A stretch of DNA of 64,000 nt from an uncultured Oscillospiraceae bacterium (lineage in GTDB: Bacteria; Bacillota; Clostridia; Oscillospirales; Oscillospiraceae), in assembly GCA_947632175.1 (NCBI GenBank), contig CANROC010000009.1, positions 62,001-126,000 on the forward strand, in the 5' to 3' direction. Under the pieces are notes generated by a model. It saw only the letters and a list, made by a program, of their open reading frames with translations, did no database searches and was not told where the DNA came from. Made by a program: the position numbers and the translations under genes. This document shows, in pieces, positions 33,806 through 43,623 of this stretch. Position 1 is the stretch's first letter. Each line of letters starts with the position of its first letter.

Positions 33806-34869
33806 CGACGCGCCGCGCAAGGGCGGCGCGGTATACCGCCGTGTTCGTGGGGCTGGGCGTTCTCTTCGTCCTTGCCGTTTTTTGGAACATCCACACCGGG
33901 AGCGTGGACATCTCCGTCCGGGAGATCTGGCGGATCCTGCTCCATAAAAGCGAGGTCCGGCGGGAGATCGAGCTTGGCACCGCCGGGGCCTCCACCGTCT
34001 CGGCCTACAACATCATCTGGAAAATTCGCCTCAAGCGCGTCCTGCTGGCCGCCGTGCTGGGCGGGGCACTGGCGCTCTCCGGCTTTCTTCTCCAGACCTT
34101 CTTCCGCAACCCCATCGCCGGGCCCTTCGTCCTGGGCATCTCCTCCGGGGCGCGGATGTTCCTGGCCATTGTGACCGTGGCCCTCAGCGCCACTGTGACG
34201 CGGGTGCCGCTTTGGATCACGGTGGCGGCGTCGTTTTTCGGCTCCATGCTCACCATGCTCTTTGCCCTGGCCTTCGGGCGGCGCACCAGGAACATGTCCA
34301 TGCTCCTGGTCATCGGCATCATGCTCAGCTACATCTGCTCCGCCGTCACGGACTTCCTCATCAACTTCGCCGATGAGGCGGACATCGTGAACCTCACTCA
34401 CTGGTCCATGGGCAGCTTCTCCGGCGGCTCCTGGCAGGAAGTGGGCGTCTCGGCGCTCATCGTCCTGCCCACCGCCCTGGCGGTCTTCCTCCTGTCCAAG
34501 CCCCTGTCGGCCTATGCCCTGGGGGAGGGCTACGCCCAGAGCGTGGGGCTCGATGTGCGGCGGTTCCGGCTGGCGCTCATTGCCCTGTCCAGCGTCCTGT
34601 CGGCGTGCGTCACGGCCTTCGCCGGTCCCGTCTCCTTCGTGGGCATCGCGGTGCCCCACATCTGCCGGATCCTTTTGCGGTCGGAGAAGCCCATCTTGAT
34701 GGTCCCGGCGTCCTTTTTGTGCGGCGCGGTCTTCTGCATGGTCTGCGACCTCGTGGCCCGCACCGTCTTCTCCCCCACCGAGCTTGCGGTGGGGACGGTG
34801 ACCAGCGCCATCGGCGCGCCCATCGTCATCTGGCTCATGATCTCCCGCCGCCGGGAGCAAAAGGAGTGA
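33790..34869 (+). CDS. Corrinoid ABC transporter permease (BtuC/FecCD family)
   Basis: 359-residue permease of the FecCD family with about ten membrane helices. Family motifs are the FRNPIAGPFVLGISSGA stretch near residue 115 and SFVGIAVPHICRILLRSEK near residue 280. The genetic context (riboswitch, BtuF-like and BtuD-like partners) points to cobalamin or cobinamide import. The start overlaps the binding-protein gene; its ribosome site is poor, which suggests coupled translation. Confidence 0.87.
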   Translation: MAAPVTTRRARAARYTAVFVGLGVLFVLAVFWNIHTGSVDISVREIWRILLHKSEVRREIELGTAGASTVSAYNIIWKIRLKRVLLAAVLGGALALSGFLLQTFFRNPIAGPFVLGISSGARMFLAIVTVALSATVTRVPLWITVAASFFGSMLTMLFALAFGRRTRNMSMLLVIGIMLSYICSAVTDFLINFADEADIVNLTHWSMGSFSGGSWQEVGVSALIVLPTALAVFLLSKPLSAYALGEGYAQSVGLDVRRFRLALIALSSVLSACVTAFAGPVSFVGIAVPHICRILLRSEKPILMVPASFLCGAVFCMVCDLVARTVFSPTELAVGTVTSAIGAPIVIWLMISRRREQKE

Positions 34870-34874
34870 GCGCC

Positions 34875-35993
34875 ATGGAAAACGCCTATCTTCAACTGGA
34901 CGACCTCACCGTGGGCTACGGCCGGGAGGCGGTCGTCTCCCACATCTGTCTTGCTCTGCGCCGGGGGGAGATCGCGTCCCTCGTGGGGCCCAACGGGTCC
35001 GGCAAATCCACGATCCTCAAGACCCTCACCCGCCGCATCCCGGCCCTGTCCGGGAAAATGCTCCTGGCCGGCGCGGACATCGCCTCCCTCCCGGGCCGGC
35101 GTCTGGCGGAGAAAATGGCCTCGGTGCTGACGGACCGTGTGACGCCGGCGCTCACCACCTGCTTCGATATCGTCTCCGCCGGACGCTACCCCTATACCGG
35201 CGGCTTCGGCCTCCTCACCGCCCGGGACCGGGAGGTGGTCAACGCCTGCCTTGCCATGGTCAACGCCGCTTCCATCGCGGACCGGGATTTCGCCTCCGTC
35301 AGCGACGGCCAGCGCCAGCGGGTTCTCTTAGCCCGCGCCCTGGCCCAGGAGCCGGAGATCGTGGTCCTCGACGAGCCCACGTCGTTCCTGGACATTCGGC
35401 ACAAGCTGGACCTTCTGGAGATTTTGCGCGGCCTTGCCAGGGACCGGGGCGTCACCGTCCTCATGAGCCTCCACGAGCTGGATCTGGCCTCCAAGATTTC
35501 GGACCTGGTCGCCTGCGTGGGGCAGGGACAGGTCCTGGCCTGCGGCAAGCCGGAGGAAATATTGACGGACGACCGCGTCCGGGCGCTCTACGGCCTGGAG
35601 CGCGGGTCCTACAACGCCCTTTTGGGGAGCGTGGAGCTGCCCCGCCCCGCCGGCGAGCCCCGCGTCTTCGTCCTCGGCGGCGGGGGACGCGGCATCCGCC
35701 ACTATCGGGCGCTCCAAAAGGCGGGCGTCCCCTTTGCCGCCGGGGTCCTCCCGGAGAATGACCTGGACATGGCCGTGGCTCTCCCCCTGGCCCAGCGCGT
35801 CATCGTCTGTCCTGCCACGGGACCCGTCCCCCCGGCGGCACTCGACGACGCCAAGGCCCTCATGGACCGCACCGATGCCGTGCTGGACGGCGGCTTTATC
35901 TCAGAGATCAACGCCGCCCTGCTCCGCTATGCCCGTGAGAGTGGAAAACAGGTGGTAACGGACGCAAGTGAGCTTACGGAGGTGACGCTATGA
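34875..35993 (+). CDS. Corrinoid ABC transporter ATPase with unusual C-terminal domain
   Basis: 372-residue protein, about 110 longer than a usual BtuD/FepC ATPase. Residues 1-255 form the ATPase: Walker A GPNGSGKST near residue 38, signature VSDGQRQRVLLARAL (aspartate where glycine is usual) and Walker B IVVLDEPTSFLD. Residues 258-372 form an extra domain (FVLGGGGRGIRHYRALQKAG, VPFAAGVLPENDLD) that looks like a nucleotide- or corrinoid-binding Rossmann-like unit; this is inference. The ATG at 34875 has AAAGGAG upstream. cbiA overlaps its stop (ATGA). Confidence 0.83.
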   Translation: MENAYLQLDDLTVGYGREAVVSHICLALRRGEIASLVGPNGSGKSTILKTLTRRIPALSGKMLLAGADIASLPGRRLAEKMASVLTDRVTPALTTCFDIVSAGRYPYTGGFGLLTARDREVVNACLAMVNAASIADRDFASVSDGQRQRVLLARALAQEPEIVVLDEPTSFLDIRHKLDLLEILRGLARDRGVTVLMSLHELDLASKISDLVACVGQGQVLACGKPEEILTDDRVRALYGLERGSYNALLGSVELPRPAGEPRVFVLGGGGRGIRHYRALQKAGVPFAAGVLPENDLDMAVALPLAQRVIVCPATGPVPPAALDDAKALMDRTDAVLDGGFISEINAALLRYARESGKQVVTDASELTEVTL

Positions 35994-37345
35994 ACGCCCC
36001 CCGCGTGATCCTCGCCGGCACAGGCAGCGGCTGTGGGAAGACCACGGCCTCCTGCGCCGTCATGGGCCTTTTGCGCGCCCGCGGCCTTAATGTCGCGGCC
36101 CTCAAATGCGGCCCGGACTACATCGACCCTATGTTCCACCGGACCGCCATCGGGGTCCCCTCGGCCAACCTGGACCCCTTCTTCTGCCCTCCGGCGCTTT
36201 TGCGCGCCACTCTGGCCGCCCACGCCGGGGCGATCACCGTCATCGAGGGCGTCATGGGCTACTACGACGGGTCCGGCCCGGAGGGCACGGACTTCAGCAC
36301 CTATTCGGTGGCCCGCGCCGTCTCCGCCCCCGTGATCCTCACGGTGAATGGGCGCGGCTCCACCACCTCGGCCCTCGCCGCCCTGGAGGGGTTTGTCAAT
36401 TTCATGCCGGAGAGCCTCATCCGCGGCGTCATTTTCAACGGCGTGACGCCCTGGACCTACGAGAGCATGAAAGAGCGCACTCTCCGCCGCTTCGGCGGGG
36501 CCGTCGCACCGCTGGGGTACCTCCCGGCCCTGCCGGAGGAGCTGACCATGGAGTCCCGGCACCTGGGGCTCGTGACGCCGGAGGACGCGGCGGACACCGC
36601 CGGGAAGCTTCGGCGGCTCACGGAAATTTGTGCGGAGACACTGGACTTAAGCGGCATCGTCGCGCTTGCCAACAGTGCCCCTGAGCTCACCTTCGACCCG
36701 CCAAGCTTGCCCGCCCTCGCCCCCGTCACCCTGGCGGTGGCGCGGGACGCGGCCTTCTCCTTCGTCTATGAGGACACCCTGCGCCTTTGGGAGGCCATGG
36801 GGGCGCGTCTTCGCTTCTTCTCCCCTCTCCATGACGAGCCGGTGCCGGAGGACGCCTCCGGCCTCTACCTCCCCGGCGGCTACCCGGAGCTCCACGCCGA
36901 GACCTTGGCCGGAAACCTGCGCGCCGCCCACAGCGTCCGGGACGCCCTCCGCGCCGGGATGCCCACCGTTGCCGAGTGCGGGGGCTTTCAGTACCTGGGC
37001 GCGTCCCTGGACGGGCACGAAATGTGCGGCGTCCTGCCCCATGCAAGCGCCAACACAGGACATCTCGTCCGCTTCGGCTACCTGACCCTCACCGCCCGCC
37101 GCTCCGGCCTTTTCGGGGACGCCGGCCTCACTCTCCCCGCCCACGAATTTCACTACTACGACAGCACGGACACCGGCGACGGCTTCACCGCCCGGAAAAC
37201 CAACGGCCGGGAGTGGCCCTGCGCCGTCTACACCGATACCCTTTACGCCGGCTACCCACACCTCTACCTCCCCGCCTGCCCCGCCGCCGCCGAGAGCTTT
37301 CTGCGCCGGTGCGCGGCTTTTAAGCGAGGTGACGGCCATGGGTAA
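35990..37345 (+). CDS. cbiA: Cobyrinic acid a,c-diamide synthase
   Basis: Amidates the a and c carboxylates of cobyrinic acid using glutamine and ATP. The 451-residue protein has an N-terminal P-loop domain (AGTGSGCGKTTASCAV near residue 10) and a C-terminal class-I glutamine amidotransferase domain with the nucleophile cysteine in VAECGGFQYLG near residue 328. The late HEFHYYDS supplies the histidine region. Length is normal. It overlaps both neighbours in the operon. Confidence 0.93.
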   Translation: MNAPRVILAGTGSGCGKTTASCAVMGLLRARGLNVAALKCGPDYIDPMFHRTAIGVPSANLDPFFCPPALLRATLAAHAGAITVIEGVMGYYDGSGPEGTDFSTYSVARAVSAPVILTVNGRGSTTSALAALEGFVNFMPESLIRGVIFNGVTPWTYESMKERTLRRFGGAVAPLGYLPALPEELTMESRHLGLVTPEDAADTAGKLRRLTEICAETLDLSGIVALANSAPELTFDPPSLPALAPVTLAVARDAAFSFVYEDTLRLWEAMGARLRFFSPLHDEPVPEDASGLYLPGGYPELHAETLAGNLRAAHSVRDALRAGMPTVAECGGFQYLGASLDGHEMCGVLPHASANTGHLVRFGYLTLTARRSGLFGDAGLTLPAHEFHYYDSTDTGDGFTARKTNGREWPCAVYTDTLYAGYPHLYLPACPAAAESFLRRCAAFKRGDGHG

Positions 37346-38306
37346 GCTGCTCCTCCTCGACACCGCCGCGCTGGTCCTCGGCTTCCTCATTGATTTTGTC
37401 ATCGGCGACCCCCGTGCCCTCCCCCATCCGGTGGTGGGCATGGGAAAGCTCATCACTTTTTGTGAAAAGCACCTGCGCCGGGGCGACGGCGGCGATCTGC
37501 GGCGCGGGGCCCTCACCGTGCTGATCGTCGCCGGCCTCAGTACCGCCCTGCCCGCCGCCGTACTCGCGCTGGCGTGGCGGGTCCACCCCCTCGTCTACCT
37601 GACGCTGGCGTCCCTCATGTGCTTCCAGCTCGTGGCCGCCCGGGACCTCGTCCGGGAGAGCCGCGCCGTGCAGACGGCCCTGGAGGCCGGGGACGTGGAG
37701 GCCGCACGGAAGGCCGTCTCCATGATCGTGGGCCGGGACACGCAGGCCCTGGACGAGGCCGGCATCTGCCGCGCCGCCGTGGAGACGGTGGCGGAGAACA
37801 CCTCCGACGGCGTGATCGCGCCGCTATTTTGGATGGGCCTTCTGGGACCCGCCGGCGGCTTTTTCTACAAGGCCGTGAACACCATGGACTCCATGATCGG
37901 CTACAAAAATGAAAAGTACCTCTATTTTGGCCGCGCCGCCGCGAAAACCGACGACGCGGTGAACTTCCTCCCCGCCCGCCTCGCGGCGCTTCTCATGGTC
38001 CTGGTCTGCCCGCTTGTGGGGCTCAACGGGAAAAACGCCTTTCGCGTTTTCCGCCGGGACCGGCACAAGCACGAAAGCCCCAATTCCGCCCAGACCGAGT
38101 CCGTCTGCGCCGGTGCGTTGGGCGTGGAGCTGGCGGGGGACGCCTCCTATGGCGGTGTTCTCCACAAAAAGCCCCGCCTGGGCGACCCCCTCCGGCCCAT
38201 CGAGCCCCGGGACATCACGAAAGCCGGACGGCTCATGTACGCCGCCTCGGCGGCCATGCTGGCGCTCATTCTCATCCTCAGAACGGCGGTGATCGCGTGT
38301 ATCTGA
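37338..38306 (+). CDS. cbiB: Adenosylcobinamide-phosphate synthase
   Basis: Membrane enzyme attaching the aminopropanol (phosphate) arm to adenosylcobyric acid. The 322-residue protein starts with a hydrophobic segment, then FVIGDPRALPHPVVGMG, the family hallmark near residues 20-36. AENTSDGVIAPLFW near residue 155 and the NTMDSMIGYKNEKY segment are also typical. The ATG at 37338 has GAGGTGA 6 bp upstream and is preferred to the GTG at 37329. It overlaps cbiA by 8 bp and cobD by 10 bp. Confidence 0.93.
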   Translation: MGKLLLLDTAALVLGFLIDFVIGDPRALPHPVVGMGKLITFCEKHLRRGDGGDLRRGALTVLIVAGLSTALPAAVLALAWRVHPLVYLTLASLMCFQLVAARDLVRESRAVQTALEAGDVEAARKAVSMIVGRDTQALDEAGICRAAVETVAENTSDGVIAPLFWMGLLGPAGGFFYKAVNTMDSMIGYKNEKYLYFGRAAAKTDDAVNFLPARLAALLMVLVCPLVGLNGKNAFRVFRRDRHKHESPNSAQTESVCAGALGVELAGDASYGGVLHKKPRLGDPLRPIEPRDITKAGRLMYAASAAMLALILILRTAVIACI

Positions 38307-39337
38307 CCAAGAAAAGCCCCCACGGGGGCGACATCTACGAAATCGCCCCGGAGATCGACTTCTCCGCCAACCTCAACCCCTTTGGGATGCCCGCGCCCGT
38401 CCGGGAGGCGCTTTTGGCGTCGGTGGACGGCTGTGTGCGCTACCCGGACCCCTACTGCCGCGCCCTGCGGGCAGCCATTGAGAGGGCCGAGGGCGTCGAG
38501 GCGGGGCACATCCTCTGCGGAGCCGGCGCGTCGGAGCTTCTCTACGCCTACGCCGCCGCGCTTTTGGGGGACAGGCCCGCCCTCATCGTGGCTCCCACCT
38601 TCTCGGAGTACGCCGCCGCCCTCAAGGCCGCCGGACGGGGCGCGGAATACTATTTCCTCCGGCCCGAGGACGGCTTTCGCCTCACGGAAGATGTCCTCTC
38701 TCTCGATTTTTCCCGGTACGCCGCCGTCTTTCTCTGCTCCCCCAACAACCCCACGGGCCTCACCGTCGCCCCGGCGCTGCTCACGGCCCTGGCCGCCAAA
38801 GGCGTCCCCCTGCTGCTGGACCTGAGCTTTCTCGATCTCACCGAGACGCCGGCGCTCTACGACATTCCGGCGCTTATCGAACGCTTCCCCAACGTGGCCG
38901 TCCTCCGCTCCCCCGCCAAGAGCTTCGCCCTCCCCGGCGTGCGGCTGGGGTATCTTCTGTCCTCGGACGACGCCCTCTTGGAGCGCATGGCGGAGCGCGT
39001 CCCCTGCTGGAACGTCTCCGTCCCGGCGCAGGCGGCGGGCGTCGCCGCCATGAAGTGCGGAGCGTGGCTTCGCGCCACGGTCCGGGAAATCGCCGCGGAG
39101 CGTGGCCGTCTCATCCCGGCGCTGGAAAATCTGGGCCTCACGGTCCTCCCCGGCGAGGCCAACTTCCTGCTCCTTCACGGGGAAAAGCCCCTGGCGGCGC
39201 CCCTGCAGCGGCGCGGGCTCGCCGTCCGGGACTGCTCTGACTTCACAGGGCTCCCGGCGGGCTATATCCGTATTGCCGTCCGTAGCCGCGAGGAAAACGA
39301 CCGGCTCCTGAATACACTCAGGGAGGTGCTCACATGA
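38297..39337 (+). CDS. cobD: L-threonine-O-3-phosphate decarboxylase (CobD-type)
   Basis: PLP enzyme making (R)-1-amino-2-propanol O-2-phosphate for CbiB. The 346-residue protein has the N-terminus [22 protein letters not shown], the cofactor-pocket stretch [10 protein letters not shown] near residue 150 and the PLP lysine in [15 protein letters not shown] near residue 213. Close to histidinol-phosphate aminotransferase in fold, but the start motif and context favour CobD. The GTG at 38297 lies inside the cbiB stop overlap. Confidence 0.9.
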   Translation: MYLTKKSPHGGDIYEIAPEIDFSANLNPFGMPAPVREALLASVDGCVRYPDPYCRALRAAIERAEGVEAGHILCGAGASELLYAYAAALLGDRPALIVAPTFSEYAAALKAAGRGAEYYFLRPEDGFRLTEDVLSLDFSRYAAVFLCSPNNPTGLTVAPALLTALAAKGVPLLLDLSFLDLTETPALYDIPALIERFPNVAVLRSPAKSFALPGVRLGYLLSSDDALLERMAERVPCWNVSVPAQAAGVAAMKCGAWLRATVREIAAERGRLIPALENLGLTVLPGEANFLLLHGEKPLAAPLQRRGLAVRDCSDFTGLPAGYIRIAVRSREENDRLLNTLREVLT

Positions 39338-40791
39338 AAAAAGCCAGACCCATCATGGTCCAGGGCACCATGTCCGGCGCGGGGAAGAGTCTTCTGTGCG
39401 CCGCGCTCTGCCGCATTTTCCACGAGGACGGATACAGGGTGGCCCCCTTCAAGTCCCAGAACATGGCCCTCAACTCCTACATCACCGACGAGGGGCTGGA
39501 GATGGGCAGGGCCCAGGTGGTCCAGGCCGAGGCCGCCGGCATCGCCCCCTCGGTGCTCATGAACCCCATCCTCCTAAAGCCCACCACCGACGTGGGCTCC
39601 CAGGTCATCGTCAACGGCGAGGTCCGGGGCAACATGCGGGCGGCGGACTACTTCCGCTATAAAAAAGCGCTGATCCCCGACATCCTCCGGGCTTACGACA
39701 CGCTGGCCAGCCAAAACGATGTCATCGTCATCGAGGGGGCGGGCAGTCCAGCGGAAATCAACCTGAAGGCCGACGACATCGTCAACATGGGGCTTGCCAA
39801 AATGGTCTCCGCCCCCGTCCTGCTGGCGGGGGACATCGACCGGGGCGGCGTCTTCGCCCAGCTCTACGGCACCGTGGCCCTTTTGGAGCCGGAGGAGCGG
39901 CGGATGGTGAAGGCCACGGTGATCAACAAGTTCCGGGGCGACGCCTCCATTCTGGCCCCAGGCCTCGATATGCTCTACGACCTCGTGAAGGTCCCCTGCG
40001 CCGGGGTGGTGCCCTACATGCGCCTGGAGATTGACGACGAGGACAGCCTGTCCGAACGCCTGACGGCGGGAGAGCGAAAAACCATCGACATTGCCGTCGT
40101 CTCCCTCCCCCGCATCTCCAACTTTACGGACTTCTCCCCCTTCTCCCGCTTCCCCGGCGTCTCCCTCCGGTATGTGAGGAGCCCCGCGCAGTTCGGCGAT
40201 CCCGATCTCATCATCCTCCCCGGCACCAAGAGCACCCTTGCGGACCTTGCGTGGATGCGGCAAAACGGCCTGGAGACCCTGGTCCTCAAGGCCGCCCATC
40301 GGGGCGTCCCCGTCTTCGGCATCTGCGGCGGGCTTCAGATGCTGGGTAGGACCCTCTCCGACCCGGCGGGCGTCGAGGGCGGCGGGCAAATGGCGGGCCT
40401 GGGCCTTTTGCCCCTCGACACGGTCTTTTCCCCGGACAAGACCCGCGCCAGGACCTCCGGCGTCTTTGCCGGCCTTACAGGCGTCTTCTCCGGCCTCAAC
40501 GGCCTTGCCTTTGAGGGCTACGAGATCCACATGGGCCAAAGCGGCCTCGCCGCCCCGGTGGCGGAGTCTGGGAACGTCTACGGCAGCTACATCCACGGCC
40601 TTTTCGACGAAAACGGCGTGGCGGAGGCCGTGGTCGCCGCCCTCTATGAGCGGCGCGGCCTCCCCTTTGACCCCGGCGCCGGCTTCGACCGGCGGGCCTA
40701 TAAGGAGGGCCAGTATGACAAGCTGGCCAAAACGGTCCGGGAGGCCCTGGACATGGACTTGATCTACAAAATTTTGGAGGACGGCGTATGA
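39334..40791 (+). CDS. cobQ: Cobyric acid synthase
   Basis: Amidates the b, d, e and g carboxylates of adenosylcobyrinic a,c-diamide. The 485-residue protein has the N-terminal P-loop-like [17 protein letters not shown], the family stretch [13 protein letters not shown] near residue 38 and a C-terminal glutamine amidotransferase domain with the cysteine in [12 protein letters not shown] near residue 330 and the histidine in [10 protein letters not shown]. It overlaps cobD and cobO by 4 bp each (ATGA). Confidence 0.94.
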   Translation: MKKARPIMVQGTMSGAGKSLLCAALCRIFHEDGYRVAPFKSQNMALNSYITDEGLEMGRAQVVQAEAAGIAPSVLMNPILLKPTTDVGSQVIVNGEVRGNMRAADYFRYKKALIPDILRAYDTLASQNDVIVIEGAGSPAEINLKADDIVNMGLAKMVSAPVLLAGDIDRGGVFAQLYGTVALLEPEERRMVKATVINKFRGDASILAPGLDMLYDLVKVPCAGVVPYMRLEIDDEDSLSERLTAGERKTIDIAVVSLPRISNFTDFSPFSRFPGVSLRYVRSPAQFGDPDLIILPGTKSTLADLAWMRQNGLETLVLKAAHRGVPVFGICGGLQMLGRTLSDPAGVEGGGQMAGLGLLPLDTVFSPDKTRARTSGVFAGLTGVFSGLNGLAFEGYEIHMGQSGLAAPVAESGNVYGSYIHGLFDENGVAEAVVAALYERRGLPFDPGAGFDRRAYKEGQYDKLAKTVREALDMDLIYKILEDGV

Positions 40792-41297
40792 TCCACATCT
40801 ATCACGGCGACGGCAAGGGCAAGACCACCGCCGCCTGCGGCCTTAGTCTCCGCATGGCCGGTCACGGCGGGCGCGTGCTGTTCGCCCAGTTTTTCAAAGA
40901 CGGCTCCTCCGGCGAGGTCGCCGCCCTCGCCTCCCTGCCCACGGTGGAGACCCGCCATCCGGCCGTCCACTTTGGCCGCTACGGGACTCTCACGGAGCCG
41001 GAGCGTGGCCAGCTTCGGACGTGTTACCGCGCCTACCTCGCGGACGTCCTCGCGGAGGCCGAGGCCTATGATCTCGTCGTCCTGGACGAGGTCGTCTCCG
41101 CCTACAACTATCACGTCATCGACCGCGAGGCGCTGCTTAATTTCCTCCGCGCCCAGGGTCCCCGCCGTGAGATTGTTTTGACAGGCCGCGCTCCCGCCCC
41201 GGAGCTTTTGGAGCTCGCCGACTACGTCACCGAAATGCGCAAGCAAAAACACCCCTTCGACCGGGGCGTTATCGCCCGGGAAAGGGTAGAATACTGA
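40788..41297 (+). CDS. cobO: Cob(I)yrinic acid a,c-diamide adenosyltransferase (CobO/BtuR type)
   Basis: Transfers the 5'-deoxyadenosyl group from ATP to cob(I)alamin or its precursors. The 169-residue protein begins with the P-loop [16 protein letters not shown], followed by LFAQFFKD and [15 protein letters not shown]. The late [13 protein letters not shown] matches the family end. It is the last gene of the riboswitch operon. Corrinoid delivered by the transporter would be adenosylated here. Confidence 0.92.
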   Translation: MIHIYHGDGKGKTTAACGLSLRMAGHGGRVLFAQFFKDGSSGEVAALASLPTVETRHPAVHFGRYGTLTEPERGQLRTCYRAYLADVLAEAEAYDLVVLDEVVSAYNYHVIDREALLNFLRAQGPRREIVLTGRAPAPELLELADYVTEMRKQKHPFDRGVIARERVEY

Positions 41298-41362
41298 ATC
41301 GCAACTCCCGGTTGACAGATTTCCAGCCGCCCTTTGGTGGACCGCAACCGCGAAAAGCGCTA

Positions 41363-41405
41363 TGGTTTTCCCAGCGGCAGGCCCGTAAGGCCGCCGACAA
41401 AACCA
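41363..41405 (+). other. Stem-loop in the leader of the XRE membrane gene
   Basis: Outer stem TGGTTTT / AAAACCA (41363-41369 with 41399-41405) and inner stem CGGC-a-GGCC / GGCC-GCCG (41375-41383 with 41389-41396). It ends two bases before the GGGGAGGA ribosome site, so it could gate translation. There is no T-tract and it matches no riboswitch I know. Confidence 0.5.
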
Positions 41406-41421
41406 CGGGGAGGAAGAGATC

Positions 41422-42405
41422 ATGATCTTAGCGGACAAGATAACCAATCTACGGAAGAAAAACGGCTGGTCCCAGGAGGAGCTGGCGGAGAAGATGCGGG
41501 TGTCCCGCCAGGCGGTGTCCAAATGGGAGGGCGCGCAGACCGTGCCGGATCTGGAGAAGATTCTGGCGCTGAGCCGGCTTTTCGGCGTCACCACGGATTA
41601 TCTTCTCAAGGACGAGCTGGAGGAAGAGGAGTTTACGGACGAGCCGGACCGGGTCCCCGTCCAGCGCGTCTCCCTGGCACTGGCAAATGAATTTCTGGAA
41701 TGGCGGCGCCGGGCGGCCAAGCGCATCGCCGCCGGGGTCCTCTTGTGCGTCGTCTCCGTGATCCCACTGCTTTTGCTGAGCGCCGCCACGACGGTGCCGG
41801 GGACATCCGTCTCCGAACCTCTCGCCGCCGGCGCGGGCCTCGCGGCGCTGCTCGTCCTCGTCGCCGCCGCCGTGGCGCTCTTCGTCTCCTGCGGCTTTAA
41901 GGACGCGCCATACGAGTTCCTGGGCAGGGAGCCCTTCGAGACGGAATACGGCGTGGACGGCATGGTCCGGGAAAAGCGGAAGGCCTATCGGCCCGCCTAC
42001 GCAAAAACCAACATCATCGCCGCCTGCCTGTGCGTCCTGTCCCCCATCCCGCTTTTCGCGGGGCTGGTCACGGAAAATGAGTTTCTCATCGTGGCCATGC
42101 TGACGGTGACGCTCCTCCTGGCGGGCGTGGGCGCGGCGCTTTTCACCCTCTCGGGCGTGCGCTGGGCCGCCATGCAAAAGCTCCTGAAGGAGGGCGACTA
42201 CGCCCCGCGGGATCAAAGAACGGCCCGTATCAAGGAAACCGTCTCCACCGTCTACTGGCTCACCGCCACCGCCGTCTACCTCGCCTGGAGCTTCCTGACA
42301 AACGCCTGGGACCTCACCTGGCTCGTCTGGCCCCTCGCCGGCATCCTCTTCGCCGCCGTAATGGGTGTGTGCAGGCTGGTGACGGAGCGGGAAGCAAAGA
42401 AATAA
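41422..42405 (+). CDS. XRE-family regulator fused to a membrane domain
   Basis: 327-residue protein. Residues 1-65 are an XRE/Cro helix-turn-helix ([22 protein letters not shown], the common firmicute pattern) followed by an acidic linker. Residues 95-325 hold about six membrane helices in three hairpins with a cytoplasmic loop ([23 protein letters not shown]). Such proteins are probably membrane-tethered one-component regulators; signal and targets are unknown. GGGGAGGAAG precedes the ATG. Confidence 0.82.
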   Translation: MILADKITNLRKKNGWSQEELAEKMRVSRQAVSKWEGAQTVPDLEKILALSRLFGVTTDYLLKDELEEEEFTDEPDRVPVQRVSLALANEFLEWRRRAAKRIAAGVLLCVVSVIPLLLLSAATTVPGTSVSEPLAAGAGLAALLVLVAAAVALFVSCGFKDAPYEFLGREPFETEYGVDGMVREKRKAYRPAYAKTNIIAACLCVLSPIPLFAGLVTENEFLIVAMLTVTLLLAGVGAALFTLSGVRWAAMQKLLKEGDYAPRDQRTARIKETVSTVYWLTATAVYLAWSFLTNAWDLTWLVWPLAGILFAAVMGVCRLVTEREAKK

Positions 42406-43201
42406 AGCCTCCGTGTCCAAAGCCCTTCCAAAGCTCCTCCCTCCGGGAGGGGTTGTCGAGCAAAGCGATGGGCAGGGCAGGAACGTCTCTTAACCTCCCC
42501 CCGGGGGAGGTGGCGCGAAGCGCCGGTAAGGTCCGTGCGGCGGCGGGAAAAAGGTTTGCGGCTTCGCCGCATTCTTTGATTCCCCACCCGCCCACCCCAC
42601 GATAATTGACACGTTTCGTACACCGCCGTACGGGCCGCATCTCCGCGCTAAGAGCCGCCGCTGCGCGGCGGTTGCGCTCGTGATGCGCGCCTGCGGTCGC
42701 AGGCCCACGGCGGCCCTTTTTCGTTGACTGGCTTGTACCGTTTTATCGGAACCGTTTCCGTCCCGCAACCGCGCACGGGCGGACACATGGGTCCGCCCCT
42801 ACGGGGGATGTGGGAGGTTATCCCATTCAACCGACATGGGAGGTCATTGAAACGCGGGTCGCCGGGGACGGCGACCCCTACGGCGGTGTTCGGGGGCAAT
42901 CTGAAACCTGCAATGCGGGCCGCCAGGAGTGGCGGTCCCTACGGCGTAATTGGGGCGGATTTGTTTTATCGGGACCGCTCTGTCATCCAACGCTCGCTGC
43001 CCCCCTGCCCCCCTCCTACGAGGAGGGGGTTCCGGGACGGAGGCGGGCGCGATTTATCGGAACGGTTCCGACAACACACCTTGTAGGGGCCGCCACTCTT
43101 GGCGGCCCGCACGCAACACATCCGGTTTTTCGGAAGCATCCGTTACGCCCCACGGGCTCGAATACCCCGCCGCTGCGGCGGCACCCCTTTTTCCGAAAAA
43201 G
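42406..43201. repeat. Dispersed mosaic repeat block B
   Basis: About 800 bp without a credible gene. Modules shared with other blocks are the CCTCCCTCCGGGAGG hairpin (near 42435), TTGCGGCTTCGCCGCA (near 42555), GGGCGGACACATGGGTCCG (near 42777), a segment with GGGTCGCC / GGCGACCC arms (42857-42878), an inverted copy of the CCTCGTAGGAGGGG module (near 43010) and the 45-bp unit 43157-43201. The stretch near 42650-42705 reappears inverted in block D near 50615-50670. Module order differs between blocks. Confidence 0.8.
43157..43201. repeat. Left copy of the 45-bp direct repeat bracketing the HNH island
   Basis: Begins CTCGAATACCCCGCCG and ends TTTTTCCGAAAAAG, with a GCCGC-tgc-GGCGGC palindrome inside. 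It is identical over all 45 bases to 44515-44559. After the right copy the sequence continues as in block D, GGGTCA then a short purine stretch; after this left copy it switches at 43202 to unrelated sequence, as expected for an insertion or recombination joint. Confidence 0.85.
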
Positions 43202-43277
43202 ACACGCTATTTCCATTTTCTTGCTGCGCAATCGTCCCGGAAGAGGTTGCGTTCGAACCGGGCTCGGAGGTGCCTGG

Positions 43278-43321
43278 GACCCCCTTGGGACCCCCTTGGG
43301 AGGTGCTTCGGACCCCCTTGG
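43278..43321. repeat. 11-bp tandem repeat at the left of the HNH island
   Basis: Four 11-bp units: GACCCCCTTGG at 43278-43288, 43289-43299 and 43311-43321, with a diverged unit GAGGTGCTTCG at 43300-43310. Its role is unknown. Confidence 0.8.
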
Positions 43322-43427
43322 GGCATACTTAGTCGATACTTTATCCATGCTTCGGCTTGCTTCGTGCCCGTGCCCTGGTGCTGATCGTAGCCGGCTACCA
43401 GGTACCACCGACGCGGCCTCCTGCGTG

Positions 43428-43605
43428 GGCCCTTGTCCGCGCCCGTCCCATTATGCCACGGCGTCAAGGGTCTCCGGCCGGCCCCGGCCTGGTGCTCCCT
43501 GGGGGCTGTGAGCGGGCCGGCCTCCGATGAACGCCGCCAGTGTGCGCACTGGCGTCGCCCTTGACTTGCCGTGCCCCTGGGGCCTCCTGGGCCCGGACAA
43601 GGGCC
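43428..43605 (+). ncRNA. Candidate structured RNA upstream of the HNH gene
   Basis: Four helices nest in this 178-nt span. P1: GGCCCTTGTCCG (43428-43439) with CGGACAAGGGCC (43594-43605), 12 perfect pairs over 154 nt. P2: CACGGC-GTCAAGGG (43457-43470) with CCCTTGAC-tt-GCCGTG (43558-43573), 14 pairs with one bulge. P3: GGCCGGCCC (43476-43484) with GGGCCGGCC (43514-43522). P4: CGCCAGTG (43535-43542) with CACTGGCG (43547-43554), TGCG loop. Together they form a multibranched RNA that ends just before the HNH ribosome site. A further stem, CCTGGT / ACCAGG (43374-43379 with 43397-43402), may extend it at the 5' side. The family is not identified. Confidence 0.6.
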
Positions 43606-43623
43606 AGAAAGGAGATGCCGGAA

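Noticed and set aside
41312-41317. TTGACA upstream of the XRE membrane gene as a promoter
   Set aside because: No acceptable -10 box lies 16-19 bp downstream.
43004-43090. Possible second structured RNA in block B near the CCTCGTAGGAGG hairpin
   Set aside because: The same hairpin recurs in every repeat block, so it is explained by the dispersed repeat family.
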